Positions 1-7,894 of a stretch of 64,000 bases of DNA are shown here, in pieces (positions within the stretch are counted from its first letter, which is position 1; every line of letters begins with the position of its first letter). The stretch spans positions 62,001 through 126,000 of the forward strand of contig NZ_JOEE01000001.1 of assembly GCF_000720925.1 (NCBI RefSeq). Direction: 5' to 3'. The stretch comes from Phycicoccus jejuensis (GTDB lineage: Bacteria > Actinomycetota > Actinomycetes > Actinomycetales > Dermatophilaceae). The position numbers and the translations under genes were made by a program. The notes beneath the pieces were generated by a model. That model was not told where the DNA came from, ran no database searches, and saw only the letters and a program-made list of their open reading frames with translations.

Positions 1-166
1 CGATGACGCCGACGAGCGCGGCGAGGACGAGCGGGATCGCGTAGCCCCACGCGGCGCCGAACATCGACGGCGCGATGTCGTTCTTCGCGTAGTAGAAGAC
101 GTACGAGGCGACGAGGACGGCGGCCGCGATGGCCAGCGTCGTGCGGTTCCTCTGCACCCAGGCCAT
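1..166 (-). CDS. ABC transporter permease, second subunit (partial)
   Basis: Only the first 55 codons are inside the window; the gene continues past the left edge. The translation begins MAWVQRNRTTLAIAAAVLVA and then has a hydrophobic stretch typical of a first membrane helix. The ATG lies two bases after the stop of the neighbouring permease, so the two are almost certainly co-transcribed and translationally coupled. Nucleoside (BMP/RbsC-type) importers normally use two different permeases encoded side by side, and position and start sequence fit the second one. The substrate is inferred from the adjacent permease and the BMP lipoprotein upstream. Confidence 0.75.
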   Translation of the reverse strand, partial: MAWVQRNRTTLAIAAAVLVASYVFYYAKNDIAPSMFGAAWGYAIPLVLAALVGVI

Positions 167-168
167 GC

Positions 169-1329
169 TCAGCTCCCCCAGCTCGTCGAGGCGACGCTCA
201 CCTTGGCGGCGCGGCTGCGGAAGAGCCACTTGCCGAGGACGGGGATCGACACCATGAGGAGGATGACGGCGAGGAGGACGTCGACGATCTCGGGCGTGAT
301 GCCGCTCGGGAGGTCGGGCGTCTGGGTCGCGAACTGCAGGCCGGCGGCGCCGGTGCGCAGGATGCCGACGAGGAACGCGGCCGGGATCGTCGCGAGCGGG
401 TTGGCCCGGGCGAGCAGCGCGATGGTGATGCCGTCGAAGCCGAGCGTGCCGACGATGGCCGGCTCGAACCGGAAGAGCGTGCCCTCCGCCTCGAGGGCGC
501 CGCCGAGCCCGGCGAGGCCGGCGCCGAGCGCGAGCGAGAGGACGGTGATGGCCGGGATCGAGATGCCCGCGTAGCCGGCCGCGCTCTTGTTCGCGCCGAC
601 GGTGTTGAGCTTGAAGCCCAGGGTGGTGCGCGTGAGCATCCACCAGCACGCGACGGCGAGGACGACGGCGACGAGGAACCCGACCGGGACGCCGCCCACG
701 GCGCCGATCTGGCTGGACTCGGGGATCGCCTCGGTCTGCGGGATGCCGCTGGTCTTCGAGGACTCCGCCTGCAGCGGGCCGACGACGAGCCAGAAGGTGA
801 CGCCCGCGACGATGTAGTTGAGCATGATCGTCGAGATGACCTCGTGCACCCCGCGCCAGGCCTTGAGGACGCCGACGAGGACCCCGACGAGCGCGCCCGC
901 CACGAGCCCGGCGAGCATGCCGAGGAGCGCGCCGAGCCAGCCCGCCCCGCCCGCGGCGTAGGCGACCCACGCGCCCGCGATGGCGCCGGTGGCGAACTGT
1001 CCCTGGCCGCCGATGTTGAACAGCCCCACCCGCAGCGGCAGGACGACCGCGAGCCCCGTGAGGACGAGCGGCGCCGTCTTCTGGAGCGTGCGCGTGTACG
1101 CGTCGTTCTGGAAGGCCTCCTTGAACAGCGTCGTGTACGCGTACCAGGGGTCCACGCCCTGGTAGCGGATGAGCGCCGCGCCCACGAGGAGCGAGATGAG
1201 GAGGGCGACGACGATGACGACGCCGCTCTGGTGGCTGACGAGGAACGCGAGAGCCCCGCCCCGGTCGCGCTGCTGCGGATCCTCGGCGGGCGGCGGCGGA
1301 GTCTTCTCCGCCGTGCGGGTGTCGGACAT
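169..1329 (-). CDS. ABC transporter permease, nucleoside/BMP type
   Basis: A 386-residue inner-membrane permease of the BPD_transp_2 (RbsC/YufP-like) family. After a charged, proline-rich N-terminus of about 35 residues it has about ten hydrophobic segments. The motif LRVGLFNIGGQGQFATGA is typical of guanosine/nucleoside importers of the YufP type, and the conserved EVISTIMLNYI loop is also present. I chose the ATG at 1329 (MSDTRT) because a GGAG sits about six bases upstream; an in-frame start at 1356 lacks this. The gene follows the BMP lipoprotein gene after 228 bases holding a strong hairpin and precedes a second permease by two bases. No ABC ATPase gene is found between them. Confidence 0.9.
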   Translation of the reverse strand: MSDTRTAEKTPPPPAEDPQQRDRGGALAFLVSHQSGVVIVVALLISLLVGAALIRYQGVDPWYAYTTLFKEAFQNDAYTRTLQKTAPLVLTGLAVVLPLRVGLFNIGGQGQFATGAIAGAWVAYAAGGAGWLGALLGMLAGLVAGALVGVLVGVLKAWRGVHEVISTIMLNYIVAGVTFWLVVGPLQAESSKTSGIPQTEAIPESSQIGAVGGVPVGFLVAVVLAVACWWMLTRTTLGFKLNTVGANKSAAGYAGISIPAITVLSLALGAGLAGLGGALEAEGTLFRFEPAIVGTLGFDGITIALLARANPLATIPAAFLVGILRTGAAGLQFATQTPDLPSGITPEIVDVLLAVILLMVSIPVLGKWLFRSRAAKVSVASTSWGS

Positions 1330-1479
1330 GGGTCTCCAATGACTCGGGGTGCCCACAGTGTGGCCCGAGGGCCCGGTGGGCGGAAGTGCGGGGGTGCCCG
1401 ACGCGCGGGCGTGCTCTGGGCAGGTTCTGCCGAGGGCGGGGCGGCCGAGGGCGGGGCGGCGCCGACGGCGACCGACGTG

Positions 1480-1520
1480 CCGAGGGGGCGGGCATCCGGT
1501 CGGGATGCCCGCCCCCTCGG
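1480..1520 (-). terminator. 18-bp perfect hairpin between bmp gene and permease
   Basis: The arms 1480-1497 and 1503-1520 are perfectly complementary around a five-base loop. There is no T-run, as is common for actinobacterial terminators. It lies 38 bases downstream of the lipoprotein stop and about 150 bases ahead of the permease start. It could end most transcripts after the binding-protein gene or protect its 3' end, giving excess binding protein over permease. The regulatory role is inference. Confidence 0.7.
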
Positions 1521-1557
1521 GCGGGTGGTCAGCGGCGCTGACCGGTGACCGCGTCGG

Positions 1558-2646
1558 TCAGAGGGTGACGCCGGTCTTCAGCGTGCCGGCCTCCATCTGC
1601 TTGACGATGTCGGCGACCTTGGTCTTGACGTCCTCGGGGATCGTGGCGTCGAAGTCGTGGAACGACGACAGGCCCGCCTGGCCGAGGGTCTGGATGCCGG
1701 AGAACTCGCCGTCCTTGGCCGTCTTGATGGTGTCGGTGACACCCTTCGAGATGAGCTTCTCGGCCGAGGTGATGAGGCACGGCTGCGCGGCGGGGACGGT
1801 GTCCCACTGGTCGGTGTCGACACCGATGCAGAACTTGTCGGTGCCCGCACCGGAGGCCTTCGCGACCTCCTGGAGCGCGCCGTTGCCGGTGTTGCCGCCG
1901 GCGCCGAAGATGATGTCCGCGTTCTGCGCGAGCATCTTGCGCGCCTCGCCGCCGCCCCACACCGGGTCGTTGAACGCGTTGTCGCCGGCGGGGTGGTAGA
2001 CGGTGGTGACCGAGACCGACGGGTTGGCGGCCTTGGCGCCCGCCTCGAAGCCCTTGGCGTACTTCTGGACCGGCGGGATCTCGAGGCCGAGGACCTGGCC
2101 GAGCTTGTTGGTCTTGGTCATCAGGCCCGCGAGGTAGCCCGCGCCGTAGCCGGCCTGGTCCTCGGGGAAGATCAGACCGGTGAGGTTCTTCTCGGTCGTG
2201 CCCTCGGGGTAGCCCTGGTCGACACCGATGAACTTGGTGTCGGGGGAGGCCTTGGCCGCGGCGACCGTGGCGTCGGTCATGAGGAAGCCGACCGTGACGA
2301 CGACGTCGTACTTCTTGTTCGTGAACTGGGCCATGTTGGCCGCGTAGTCCTTGGCGTCCTGCGTCTCGATGTACTTGTAGAAGCCGTTGGTCTCGGCCTG
2401 AGCGGCCTTCGCGCCCTCGTGCGCCGACTGGTTGAACGACTTGTCGTCGACCTTGCCGGTGTCGGTGACCAGGCCGATGCAGAACACGTCGGCGCTCGCG
2501 CAGTTCGAGTCGTCGGTCGGGGCGCCGGCCGCGGCCGAGCCGGAGGCCGAGCTGCCGGACCCGGAGGTGCCGGTGCTGCCGCCACAGCCCGCGAGGGCCA
2601 GGGCGAGCGCCGCGGGGACCGCGACGAGGTAACGCGAAGACTTCAT
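1558..2646 (-). CDS. BMP family nucleoside-binding lipoprotein
   Basis: A 362-residue extracellular solute-binding lipoprotein of the BMP/Med/PnrA family. The N-terminus MKSSRYLVAVPAALALALAG is a lipoprotein signal ending in the lipobox LAGC, with Cys21 as the acylation site. A low-complexity Ser/Gly/Ala linker follows, then the substrate-binding fold with family phrases such as VTDTGKVDDKSFNQSAHEG near the start and FIGVDQGYPEGT in the middle. Members bind purine nucleosides and deliver them to an ABC permease. The ATG is preceded by a GGAG. The two permeases downstream and the purine nucleoside enzymes upstream support nucleoside uptake. It heads its own transcript or follows the SDR gene 112 bases upstream. 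Confidence 0.93.
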   Translation of the reverse strand: MKSSRYLVAVPAALALALAGCGGSTGTSGSGSSASGSAAAGAPTDDSNCASADVFCIGLVTDTGKVDDKSFNQSAHEGAKAAQAETNGFYKYIETQDAKDYAANMAQFTNKKYDVVVTVGFLMTDATVAAAKASPDTKFIGVDQGYPEGTTEKNLTGLIFPEDQAGYGAGYLAGLMTKTNKLGQVLGLEIPPVQKYAKGFEAGAKAANPSVSVTTVYHPAGDNAFNDPVWGGGEARKMLAQNADIIFGAGGNTGNGALQEVAKASGAGTDKFCIGVDTDQWDTVPAAQPCLITSAEKLISKGVTDTIKTAKDGEFSGIQTLGQAGLSSFHDFDATIPEDVKTKVADIVKQMEAGTLKTGVTL

Positions 2647-2758
2647 GGAGGATCTCCTCGAGAGGGCTGTACAGACGAGCAGATGCTACGGCCAGAAACG
2701 CCTCTCGCCGCACGCCGCCGGGCTTCGTTGCGGGGTCGTTACCAGAGGTCCCCGTCCC

Positions 2759-3511
2759 TCACCACCCGGGCGCGGCGGACCACCCGGCGTCGACGGTGAC
2801 GGTGGTGCCCGTGATGCCGGAGGCACCCGGTGAGGCGAGGAAGGCGACGGTCGCGGCGACCTCGTCGGGGTCGACGGCCCGCCCGAGCGCCGAGGCCGCC
2901 CGCCACCGCTCGACGCCCGCGGGCCACGCCTCGGCGAGCCCGTCACGGTCGACCAGGCCCGGCGCGACCCCGACGACGCGCACGCCGCGCGGCCCGACCT
3001 CGTGCGCCGCCGCCCCGACGAGGTGGTGCAGCGCGGCCTTCGCGACGGCGTAGGGGGCGTGGGTCGGCATCGCCCGCAGCCCCTCGATCGAGCCGACGAC
3101 GACGACCGCGCCGCCGGCGCCCATCCCGGCCGCGGCCTGGCGCAGGAGCACGGCGGTCGGGCGCAGGCCGGCCCGGTGGTAGCCGTCCCACGCGGCGGCG
3201 TCGAGGTCGTCCCACGCGAGGTGGTGCTGGGGGAAGGCGTTGAGCACGACGACGTCGGGGGCGCCGAGCGCGTCGGTGCAGCGCCCGAGCAGGTCGGCGC
3301 AGGCGGCGTCGAGGTCGGCGGGGGCCTCGAGGTCGAGGTCGGCGTGGAGGGCCAGCGCCCGCCGGCCCAGCCCCTCGACGCCGGCGACGACGGCGCGTGC
3401 CCCCGCCTCGTCGCCGCGGTAGTGGACGGCGACGTCGTGCCCGGCGCTCGCGAGGGCCCGGGCCACGGCCGCGCCGAGCCCACCGCTCGCGCCGGTGACG
3501 AGTGCGGTCAC
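2759..3511 (-). CDS. SDR family oxidoreductase
   Basis: A 250-residue short-chain dehydrogenase/reductase of classical length. The NAD(P)-binding TGASGGLG motif is at residues 6-13. Catalytic residues are visible as Ser141 (VGSIEG) and Tyr154-x3-Lys158 (YAVAK), with Asn91 after the fourth strand. The C-terminus ends with the usual GITGTTVTVDAGW. The GTG start overlaps the cupin stop as GTGA, so the gene is the last of a four-gene coupled set with phosphorylase, deaminase and cupin. The substrate cannot be read from sequence; an aldehyde or sugar released from nucleoside salvage is possible but unproven. Confidence 0.88.
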   Translation of the reverse strand: MTALVTGASGGLGAAVARALASAGHDVAVHYRGDEAGARAVVAGVEGLGRRALALHADLDLEAPADLDAACADLLGRCTDALGAPDVVVLNAFPQHHLAWDDLDAAAWDGYHRAGLRPTAVLLRQAAAGMGAGGAVVVVGSIEGLRAMPTHAPYAVAKAALHHLVGAAAHEVGPRGVRVVGVAPGLVDRDGLAEAWPAGVERWRAASALGRAVDPDEVAATVAFLASPGASGITGTTVTVDAGWSAAPGW

Positions 3512-4008
3512 CGCATCCGCCCGACCGGCTGCTCGCGGGTCAGGGTGCGGATCTCCTCGCCGAACTGCGGGTACCGCGCGACGAGGTCGTCGCGGCGGCC
3601 GAGCTCGAAGTGCTCGGGACGGAAGGCCGGGGCGCACCAGCAGGACAGGAGCGTCCACCAGCCGAGGGTCGTCGCGCCCATCCACGTGTTCCTGCGGACG
3701 AGGACCTGCGAGTGCTCGCCCCCGACGTAGTTGAGGACGCCGGAGCCACCGGGCCGCAGCCGCAGCAGCGCGGCCGGCGCGCCACCGAGCCACTGCCAGC
3801 CCTCGTCGATCGTGAGCCGGTGCATCGCCGAGAACCCGTCGGGCCGGTTGGTCAGCAGCACGGTGATCGCGTTGAGGCCCTGGGTCCGGGGGCCGGCGAC
3901 GTACCAGGCGCCCTCCTCCGGGATCGGGACCATGCCGAGCCGGTCGATGACCTCCTCGGCGCTCTCGTCCGGTGGGTCGACCTGGAGGACGCCCGCCGCC
4001 GCGCTCAC
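3508..4008 (-). CDS. Cupin domain protein, DUF985 family
   Basis: A 166-residue protein with the pattern of the DUF985 (cupin_5) family: a leading EEGAWYVAG stretch, the core GFSAMHRLTIDEGWQWLGG near residues 58-76, a GEHSQVLVRRNTW segment and a C-terminal cysteine-containing LLSCWCAPAFRPEHFEL block. Members form single-domain beta-barrels; the biochemical role is not well defined. The start is GTG in a GTGA overlap with the deaminase stop, and its own stop overlaps the SDR start. Its place inside a nucleoside-salvage operon is the only functional hint. It could bind a sugar or nucleoside derivative. Confidence 0.8.
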   Translation of the reverse strand: MSAAAGVLQVDPPDESAEEVIDRLGMVPIPEEGAWYVAGPRTQGLNAITVLLTNRPDGFSAMHRLTIDEGWQWLGGAPAALLRLRPGGSGVLNYVGGEHSQVLVRRNTWMGATTLGWWTLLSCWCAPAFRPEHFELGRRDDLVARYPQFGEEIRTLTREQPVGRMR

Positions 4009-5345
4009 GAGGCCTCCGCGGCCGCCCGGGCGCTGGCCCCGACCTCGCGGGCGCGCGCGAGGAGGGCAGGAGTGTCGACGCGGGTGCTGCGCCCGTCGCG
4101 CACGACGACCTCGCCGTCGACGAGGACGTCGGTGACGTCGGCGCGACCGGCCGCGAAGACGAGGAGCGCGTGCACGTCGTGCACCGGCGTGAGGTGCGGC
4201 TTCTCGAGGTCGAGGAGGACGAGGTCGGCCCGCTTCCCGACCTCGACCGACCCGACGACGTCGCCGAGGCCGAGCGCCCGGGCCCCGTCGATGGTCGCCG
4301 CGCGCAGCACGGCGTGGGCGCTCGCGACGTCGGGACGGCCGCTCGTCAGGCGGGCCAGGAGCGCGGCCTGGCGCATCGCCTGCCACATGTCGAGGTCGTT
4401 CGAGCTCGAGCAGCCGTCGGTGCCGATGCCGAGGCGGATCCCGCTCTCGCGCACCGTCTCCCACGGCAGGGCGCCGCTGGCGAGCTTCTGGTTGGAGCCG
4501 GCGCAGTGCGCGACGGCGGCGCCCGCGGCGGCCAGGCGCTCGCGGTCGCTCGCCGAGAGGTGCACGCCGTGGCCGACGACGAGCGGGAGGTCGCCGTGGA
4601 GACAGCCGGCCCCGGCGAGGACCTCGGTGGGGGTCGCGCCGTAGCGGGCCGCGACGTCGTCGTTCTCGGCGGCGTTCTCCGAGACGTGGGTCGTCAGCAG
4701 GGCGGGCCCGCCGTCGCGCACCTCGCGCAGCGTGGCGAGCACCTCGGCGAGGTTCTCGGGGGAGCAGGTGTACGTCGCGTGCGGCATGGCCGACACGGGC
4801 ACCGCCGGGCCGCCGAGCGCCGCCATCGCCGCCGGCCAGGCGCGCATCAGGGCGAGGCGCTCCTCCCAGGCGAGGCCGTCGGGGCCGGGGCCGTCCATGA
4901 AGACCGGGCCGATGACGTGCCGGCTGCCCGCCGCGACCGCGCCCCGGTGGGCGGCCTCGTGGTGGAAGTACATGTCGAGCTGCGTGGTGCAGCCGCCGAG
5001 CAGCGACTCCAGCGCCCCGAGCGTCGCGCCGAGCTCGACGGTCGGCGGGTCCATCACCGCGCCCTCGGCCGCCCACACGCGGGTGAGGAAGCCCTGGAGG
5101 TCGACGTCCTCGGCGAGCCCGCGCAGCAGCGTCATCGGCAGGTGGGTGTGGAGGTTGACCAGGCCCGGCATCAGCAGCCGGCCGCGCGCGTTGAGGACCT
5201 CGTCGCCGTCGACCGGGCCGTCGGCCGCCGGCCGGACCTCGGTGATCGTGCCGTCCTCGACGACGACGGTCGTGTCCCGCAGGACGGTGTCGGTGTCGTC
5301 GACCGTGACGACGTACGCGGCGCCGTCGATGACCAGCCGGCTCAT
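4005..5345 (-). CDS. mtaD: S-methyl-5'-thioadenosine / S-adenosylhomocysteine deaminase
   Basis: A 446-residue amidohydrolase. The metal motif NLHTHL places His66 and His68 after the first strand. TTHVSEN supplies His220, GHGVHLS supplies a further ligand near residues 259-262, and GIGTDGCSSSNDLDM supplies Asp310. The long N-terminal beta-sandwich and the GTDGCSSSNDLDMWQ phrase are typical of MTA/SAH deaminases of the TrzA/AtzA group rather than of adenosine deaminase. The reaction turns 5'-methylthioadenosine (and often SAH) into the inosine form plus ammonia. The ATG overlaps the phosphorylase stop as ATGA. The paired upstream enzyme looks specific for 6-oxopurines, which fits a deaminate-then-phosphorylyse route. 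Guanine or 8-oxoguanine deaminase is a less likely alternative. Confidence 0.85.
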   Translation of the reverse strand: MSRLVIDGAAYVVTVDDTDTVLRDTTVVVEDGTITEVRPAADGPVDGDEVLNARGRLLMPGLVNLHTHLPMTLLRGLAEDVDLQGFLTRVWAAEGAVMDPPTVELGATLGALESLLGGCTTQLDMYFHHEAAHRGAVAAGSRHVIGPVFMDGPGPDGLAWEERLALMRAWPAAMAALGGPAVPVSAMPHATYTCSPENLAEVLATLREVRDGGPALLTTHVSENAAENDDVAARYGATPTEVLAGAGCLHGDLPLVVGHGVHLSASDRERLAAAGAAVAHCAGSNQKLASGALPWETVRESGIRLGIGTDGCSSSNDLDMWQAMRQAALLARLTSGRPDVASAHAVLRAATIDGARALGLGDVVGSVEVGKRADLVLLDLEKPHLTPVHDVHALLVFAAGRADVTDVLVDGEVVVRDGRSTRVDTPALLARAREVGASARAAAEAS

Positions 5346-6118
5346 CCGGCGTCCTCCTCGCTGAACGTGGCCCGGGTGTGGACGAGCTCGTCGAGGACGG
5401 CGAGCACCGCGTCGCGGCTGCGGGCCAGCACCGCGTCGATCTCGGCCATGGTGATCGGCTCGTCGGCATCGCCGACCCCGGTCGCGGGGTTGACGACGAG
5501 CGAGACCGCCGCGTAGCGCAGGCCGGCCTCGCGGGCGAGGGTGACCTCGGGGACGCCGGTCATCCCGGCGACGTCGCCGCCGGCGAGGCGGGCCAGCCGG
5601 ATCTCGGCGGCGGTCTCGAAGCGCGGCCCCTCGAAGGCGGCGTAGACCCCGCCGTCGCGCATCGGCCGGCCGACCGCCGCGGCGGCGTCGAGCAGCTCGC
5701 GGCGCAGCGCCGGGTGGTAGGGCGCCGAGACGTCGACGTGGACGACGCCCTCGGGGCCCGAGCCGTCGAAGAAGGTGAGCGGCCGCTGCTTCGTGAGGTC
5801 GAGGAAGTCGTCGAGGCAGACGAGGTCGCCGGGGGCGAGGTCTGGGTCGATCGAGCCGGTGACGTTGACGGCCACGACGTCCTCGACGCCGAGGTCGGCG
5901 AGCGCGCGGATGTTCGCGCGGTAGTTGACGAGGTGCGGCGGCACCGAGTGGCCCGGGCCGTGCCGGGTGAGGAAGACGACCGGCAGCCCGTGCCAGCGGC
6001 CGCGGGTGACCCGCGCCGGGCCCCACCGGGTGTCGACGGTCTCCTCGGTGCGGTCCTCGAGGGCCTCGAGGTCGTAGAAGCCGGTCCCGGCGACGACGGC
6101 GAGGGGCGGGCGGCTCAT
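5342..6118 (-). CDS. S-methyl-5'-thioinosine phosphorylase-like (MTAP/PNP family)
   Basis: A 258-residue trimeric-type nucleoside phosphorylase. Phosphate and ribose contacts are visible as GTGFY (11-15), TRHGPGH (51-57), the VNVTGSI strand and AFEGPRFET (161-169). The base pocket reads SLVVNPATG: where MTA phosphorylases carry Asp for adenine, this protein has Asn210, as in 6-oxopurine phosphorylases and bacterial methylthioinosine phosphorylases. The expected reaction is methylthioinosine (or inosine) plus phosphate to hypoxanthine and the sugar 1-phosphate. It is the first gene of a coupled set, its stop overlapping the deaminase start. The start is ATG at 6118. MTA phosphorylase (mtnP) or purine nucleoside phosphorylase are the alternatives. 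Confidence 0.82.
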   Translation of the reverse strand: MSRPPLAVVAGTGFYDLEALEDRTEETVDTRWGPARVTRGRWHGLPVVFLTRHGPGHSVPPHLVNYRANIRALADLGVEDVVAVNVTGSIDPDLAPGDLVCLDDFLDLTKQRPLTFFDGSGPEGVVHVDVSAPYHPALRRELLDAAAAVGRPMRDGGVYAAFEGPRFETAAEIRLARLAGGDVAGMTGVPEVTLAREAGLRYAAVSLVVNPATGVGDADEPITMAEIDAVLARSRDAVLAVLDELVHTRATFSEEDAG

Positions 6119-6191
6119 GCTCCCGAACGCTACCGCCCGGTCACGGACGGCGGCCACGCGAGCGGTCGGGGCGGTGGCAGGATGCCGCTCC

Positions 6192-7724
6192 ATGGGTGAG
6201 GTGGCGCTGGCGGCGACCGGTCCGGTGTCGCTCGCGGCGGGCCGGGCCCTCGCCGACGCCGGGGGCAACGCCGTCGACGTCGCCGTCGCCGCGGCGCTCG
6301 CCGCGATGGCCACCGAGCCGGGCATCGTCTCGCTCGGCGGTGGTGCCTTCGTGTCGGTCTGGGGCCCCGACGGCGAGCCCGTCCTCGTCGACGGCACGGT
6401 CGAGATGCCGGGCCGCGGCCTGTCCCGCGAGGCCTTCGGGCAGGGCGTGCGCGAGGTCCACACCGAGTATGGGGGCGGCGTGACGATGTTCGCCGGCCAC
6501 GGGTCGGTGGCGACCCCGGGCGCCGCGTCGGCGTGCGAGGACGTCGTGACCCGCTTCGGGCGGGCGGGATGGTCCGACGTCGTGGCCCCGGCGGCCGCCG
6601 CCTGCCGCGACGGGTACCCGATGGGGGGCGCCGCCGCCCGCTACCTCGGCTTCGTCGCCGGCAGCCTCTTCGGGGCCGACCCCGAGGCGCACCGGGTCGT
6701 CACCCGCGACGACGGTTCGCCGCTGCGCGCCGGCGACGTCACGACGAACCCGCTGCTCGCCGACGTCCTCGACCTCGTCGGGCGCGACGGCGCCTCCGTC
6801 CTCACGACGGGCGAGGTGGGTCGGGCGATGGTCGCCGACATGGCCGCGCACGGTGGGCTCGTGACCGCCGACGACGTCGCCGCCTACCGCGTCCTCGAGC
6901 GCGACCCGGTGCGGCGCACCGTCGGCGACTGGGACCTCGCCGCGAACCCGCCTCCGTCGGTGGGCGGTCCGATGCTCGCCGTGATGCTCGGCGAGCTCGC
7001 GCGTCGCGGCTCCTACGACTGGGACGACGTGCTGGCCGTCCAGCTCGCCGTGCTGCGCTACCGGCTCGAGGTCCACGACGTCTCGCCCGACCTCGACGCC
7101 GCGGGGCACGCGCTCCTGTCCTCGGTCGACCGCCAGGGCCTCGCCGGCCTGCCGACCTCGGCCTCCACCGCGCACGTCTCGGCCGTCGACGCCGACGGGC
7201 TCGCCTGCGCCGTCACGGTGTCGGCGGGCTACGGCGCCGGCATCACGGTGCCGGGCACGGGGATCCTCCTCAACAACGCGCTCGGGGAGCCGGAGCTCAA
7301 CCGGCTCGGCCTCCACGCGCTGGCGCCCGGCACGCGGCTCGCGTCGAACATGGCACCGACGACCGGTCGCACCGCCGACGGCCGCGTCATCGCCGTCGGG
7401 TCCCCCGGGGCCGACCGCATCACGACCGCCCTCATGCAGGTGCTCGGCCAGGGGTGCCTCCACGGTGCGGACCTGACGACCGCCATCGAGGCGCCGAGGC
7501 TGCACGTCCGGTTCGACGCCGGCGGCCGGCCCGTCGTCGAGCACGAGTCCGACCCGGCCATCACCGCCGCGGTGCACCGGGCCGGCCTGGCGGCCACCGA
7601 TCACGGCGCCCTCTCGATGTACTTCGGCGGGGTCGGGGCCGCGTACCGGCACGCCGACGGCGCCCTCAGCGCGGCGGGCGACCCGCGGCGCGAGGCCGCG
7701 GTGGCCGTCCTCGGTCACGGCTGA
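6192..7724 (+). CDS. ggt: Gamma-glutamyltransferase family protein
   Basis: A 510-residue Ntn-hydrolase precursor of the gamma-glutamyltransferase family. The autocatalytic nucleophile is Thr326 in SASTAHVSAVDADG, giving a large subunit of about 325 residues and a small one of about 185. Downstream features of the small subunit are visible: GYGAGITVPGTGILLNNAL, the SNMAPT loop and AVGSPGADRITTALMQVL. There is no clear signal peptide from the ATG at 6192 (MGEVALAATG), so it may be cytosolic, unlike classical periplasmic GGT. An upstream in-frame ATG at 6117 overlaps the divergent phosphorylase and is less likely. Some such proteins act on glutathione or as acylases; substrate is not determined. 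Confidence 0.87.
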   Translation: MGEVALAATGPVSLAAGRALADAGGNAVDVAVAAALAAMATEPGIVSLGGGAFVSVWGPDGEPVLVDGTVEMPGRGLSREAFGQGVREVHTEYGGGVTMFAGHGSVATPGAASACEDVVTRFGRAGWSDVVAPAAAACRDGYPMGGAAARYLGFVAGSLFGADPEAHRVVTRDDGSPLRAGDVTTNPLLADVLDLVGRDGASVLTTGEVGRAMVADMAAHGGLVTADDVAAYRVLERDPVRRTVGDWDLAANPPPSVGGPMLAVMLGELARRGSYDWDDVLAVQLAVLRYRLEVHDVSPDLDAAGHALLSSVDRQGLAGLPTSASTAHVSAVDADGLACAVTVSAGYGAGITVPGTGILLNNALGEPELNRLGLHALAPGTRLASNMAPTTGRTADGRVIAVGSPGADRITTALMQVLGQGCLHGADLTTAIEAPRLHVRFDAGGRPVVEHESDPAITAAVHRAGLAATDHGALSMYFGGVGAAYRHADGALSAAGDPRREAAVAVLGHG

Positions 7725-7894
7725 GCCGGCGAACGGGGCCGTCGGCCGACCCGCTCGTGACCTGCGGGTCAGCAGTTGGCAAAGAATCGCGTGGGTTGCC
7801 CTCTGCCCTATTCCCACAGCGCCGGATCCGTGGTTGCCTGTCGCCACCGTTGTTCAGACGCAGGCAGGTGCGTCGCGGGGAAGACAGGACACCG

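Noticed and set aside
1529..2713. Longer minus-strand frame covering the BMP gene
   Set aside because: It is an alternative frame rich in Arg and Gly; the lipobox, binding fold and ribosome-binding site are in the 1558-2646 frame.
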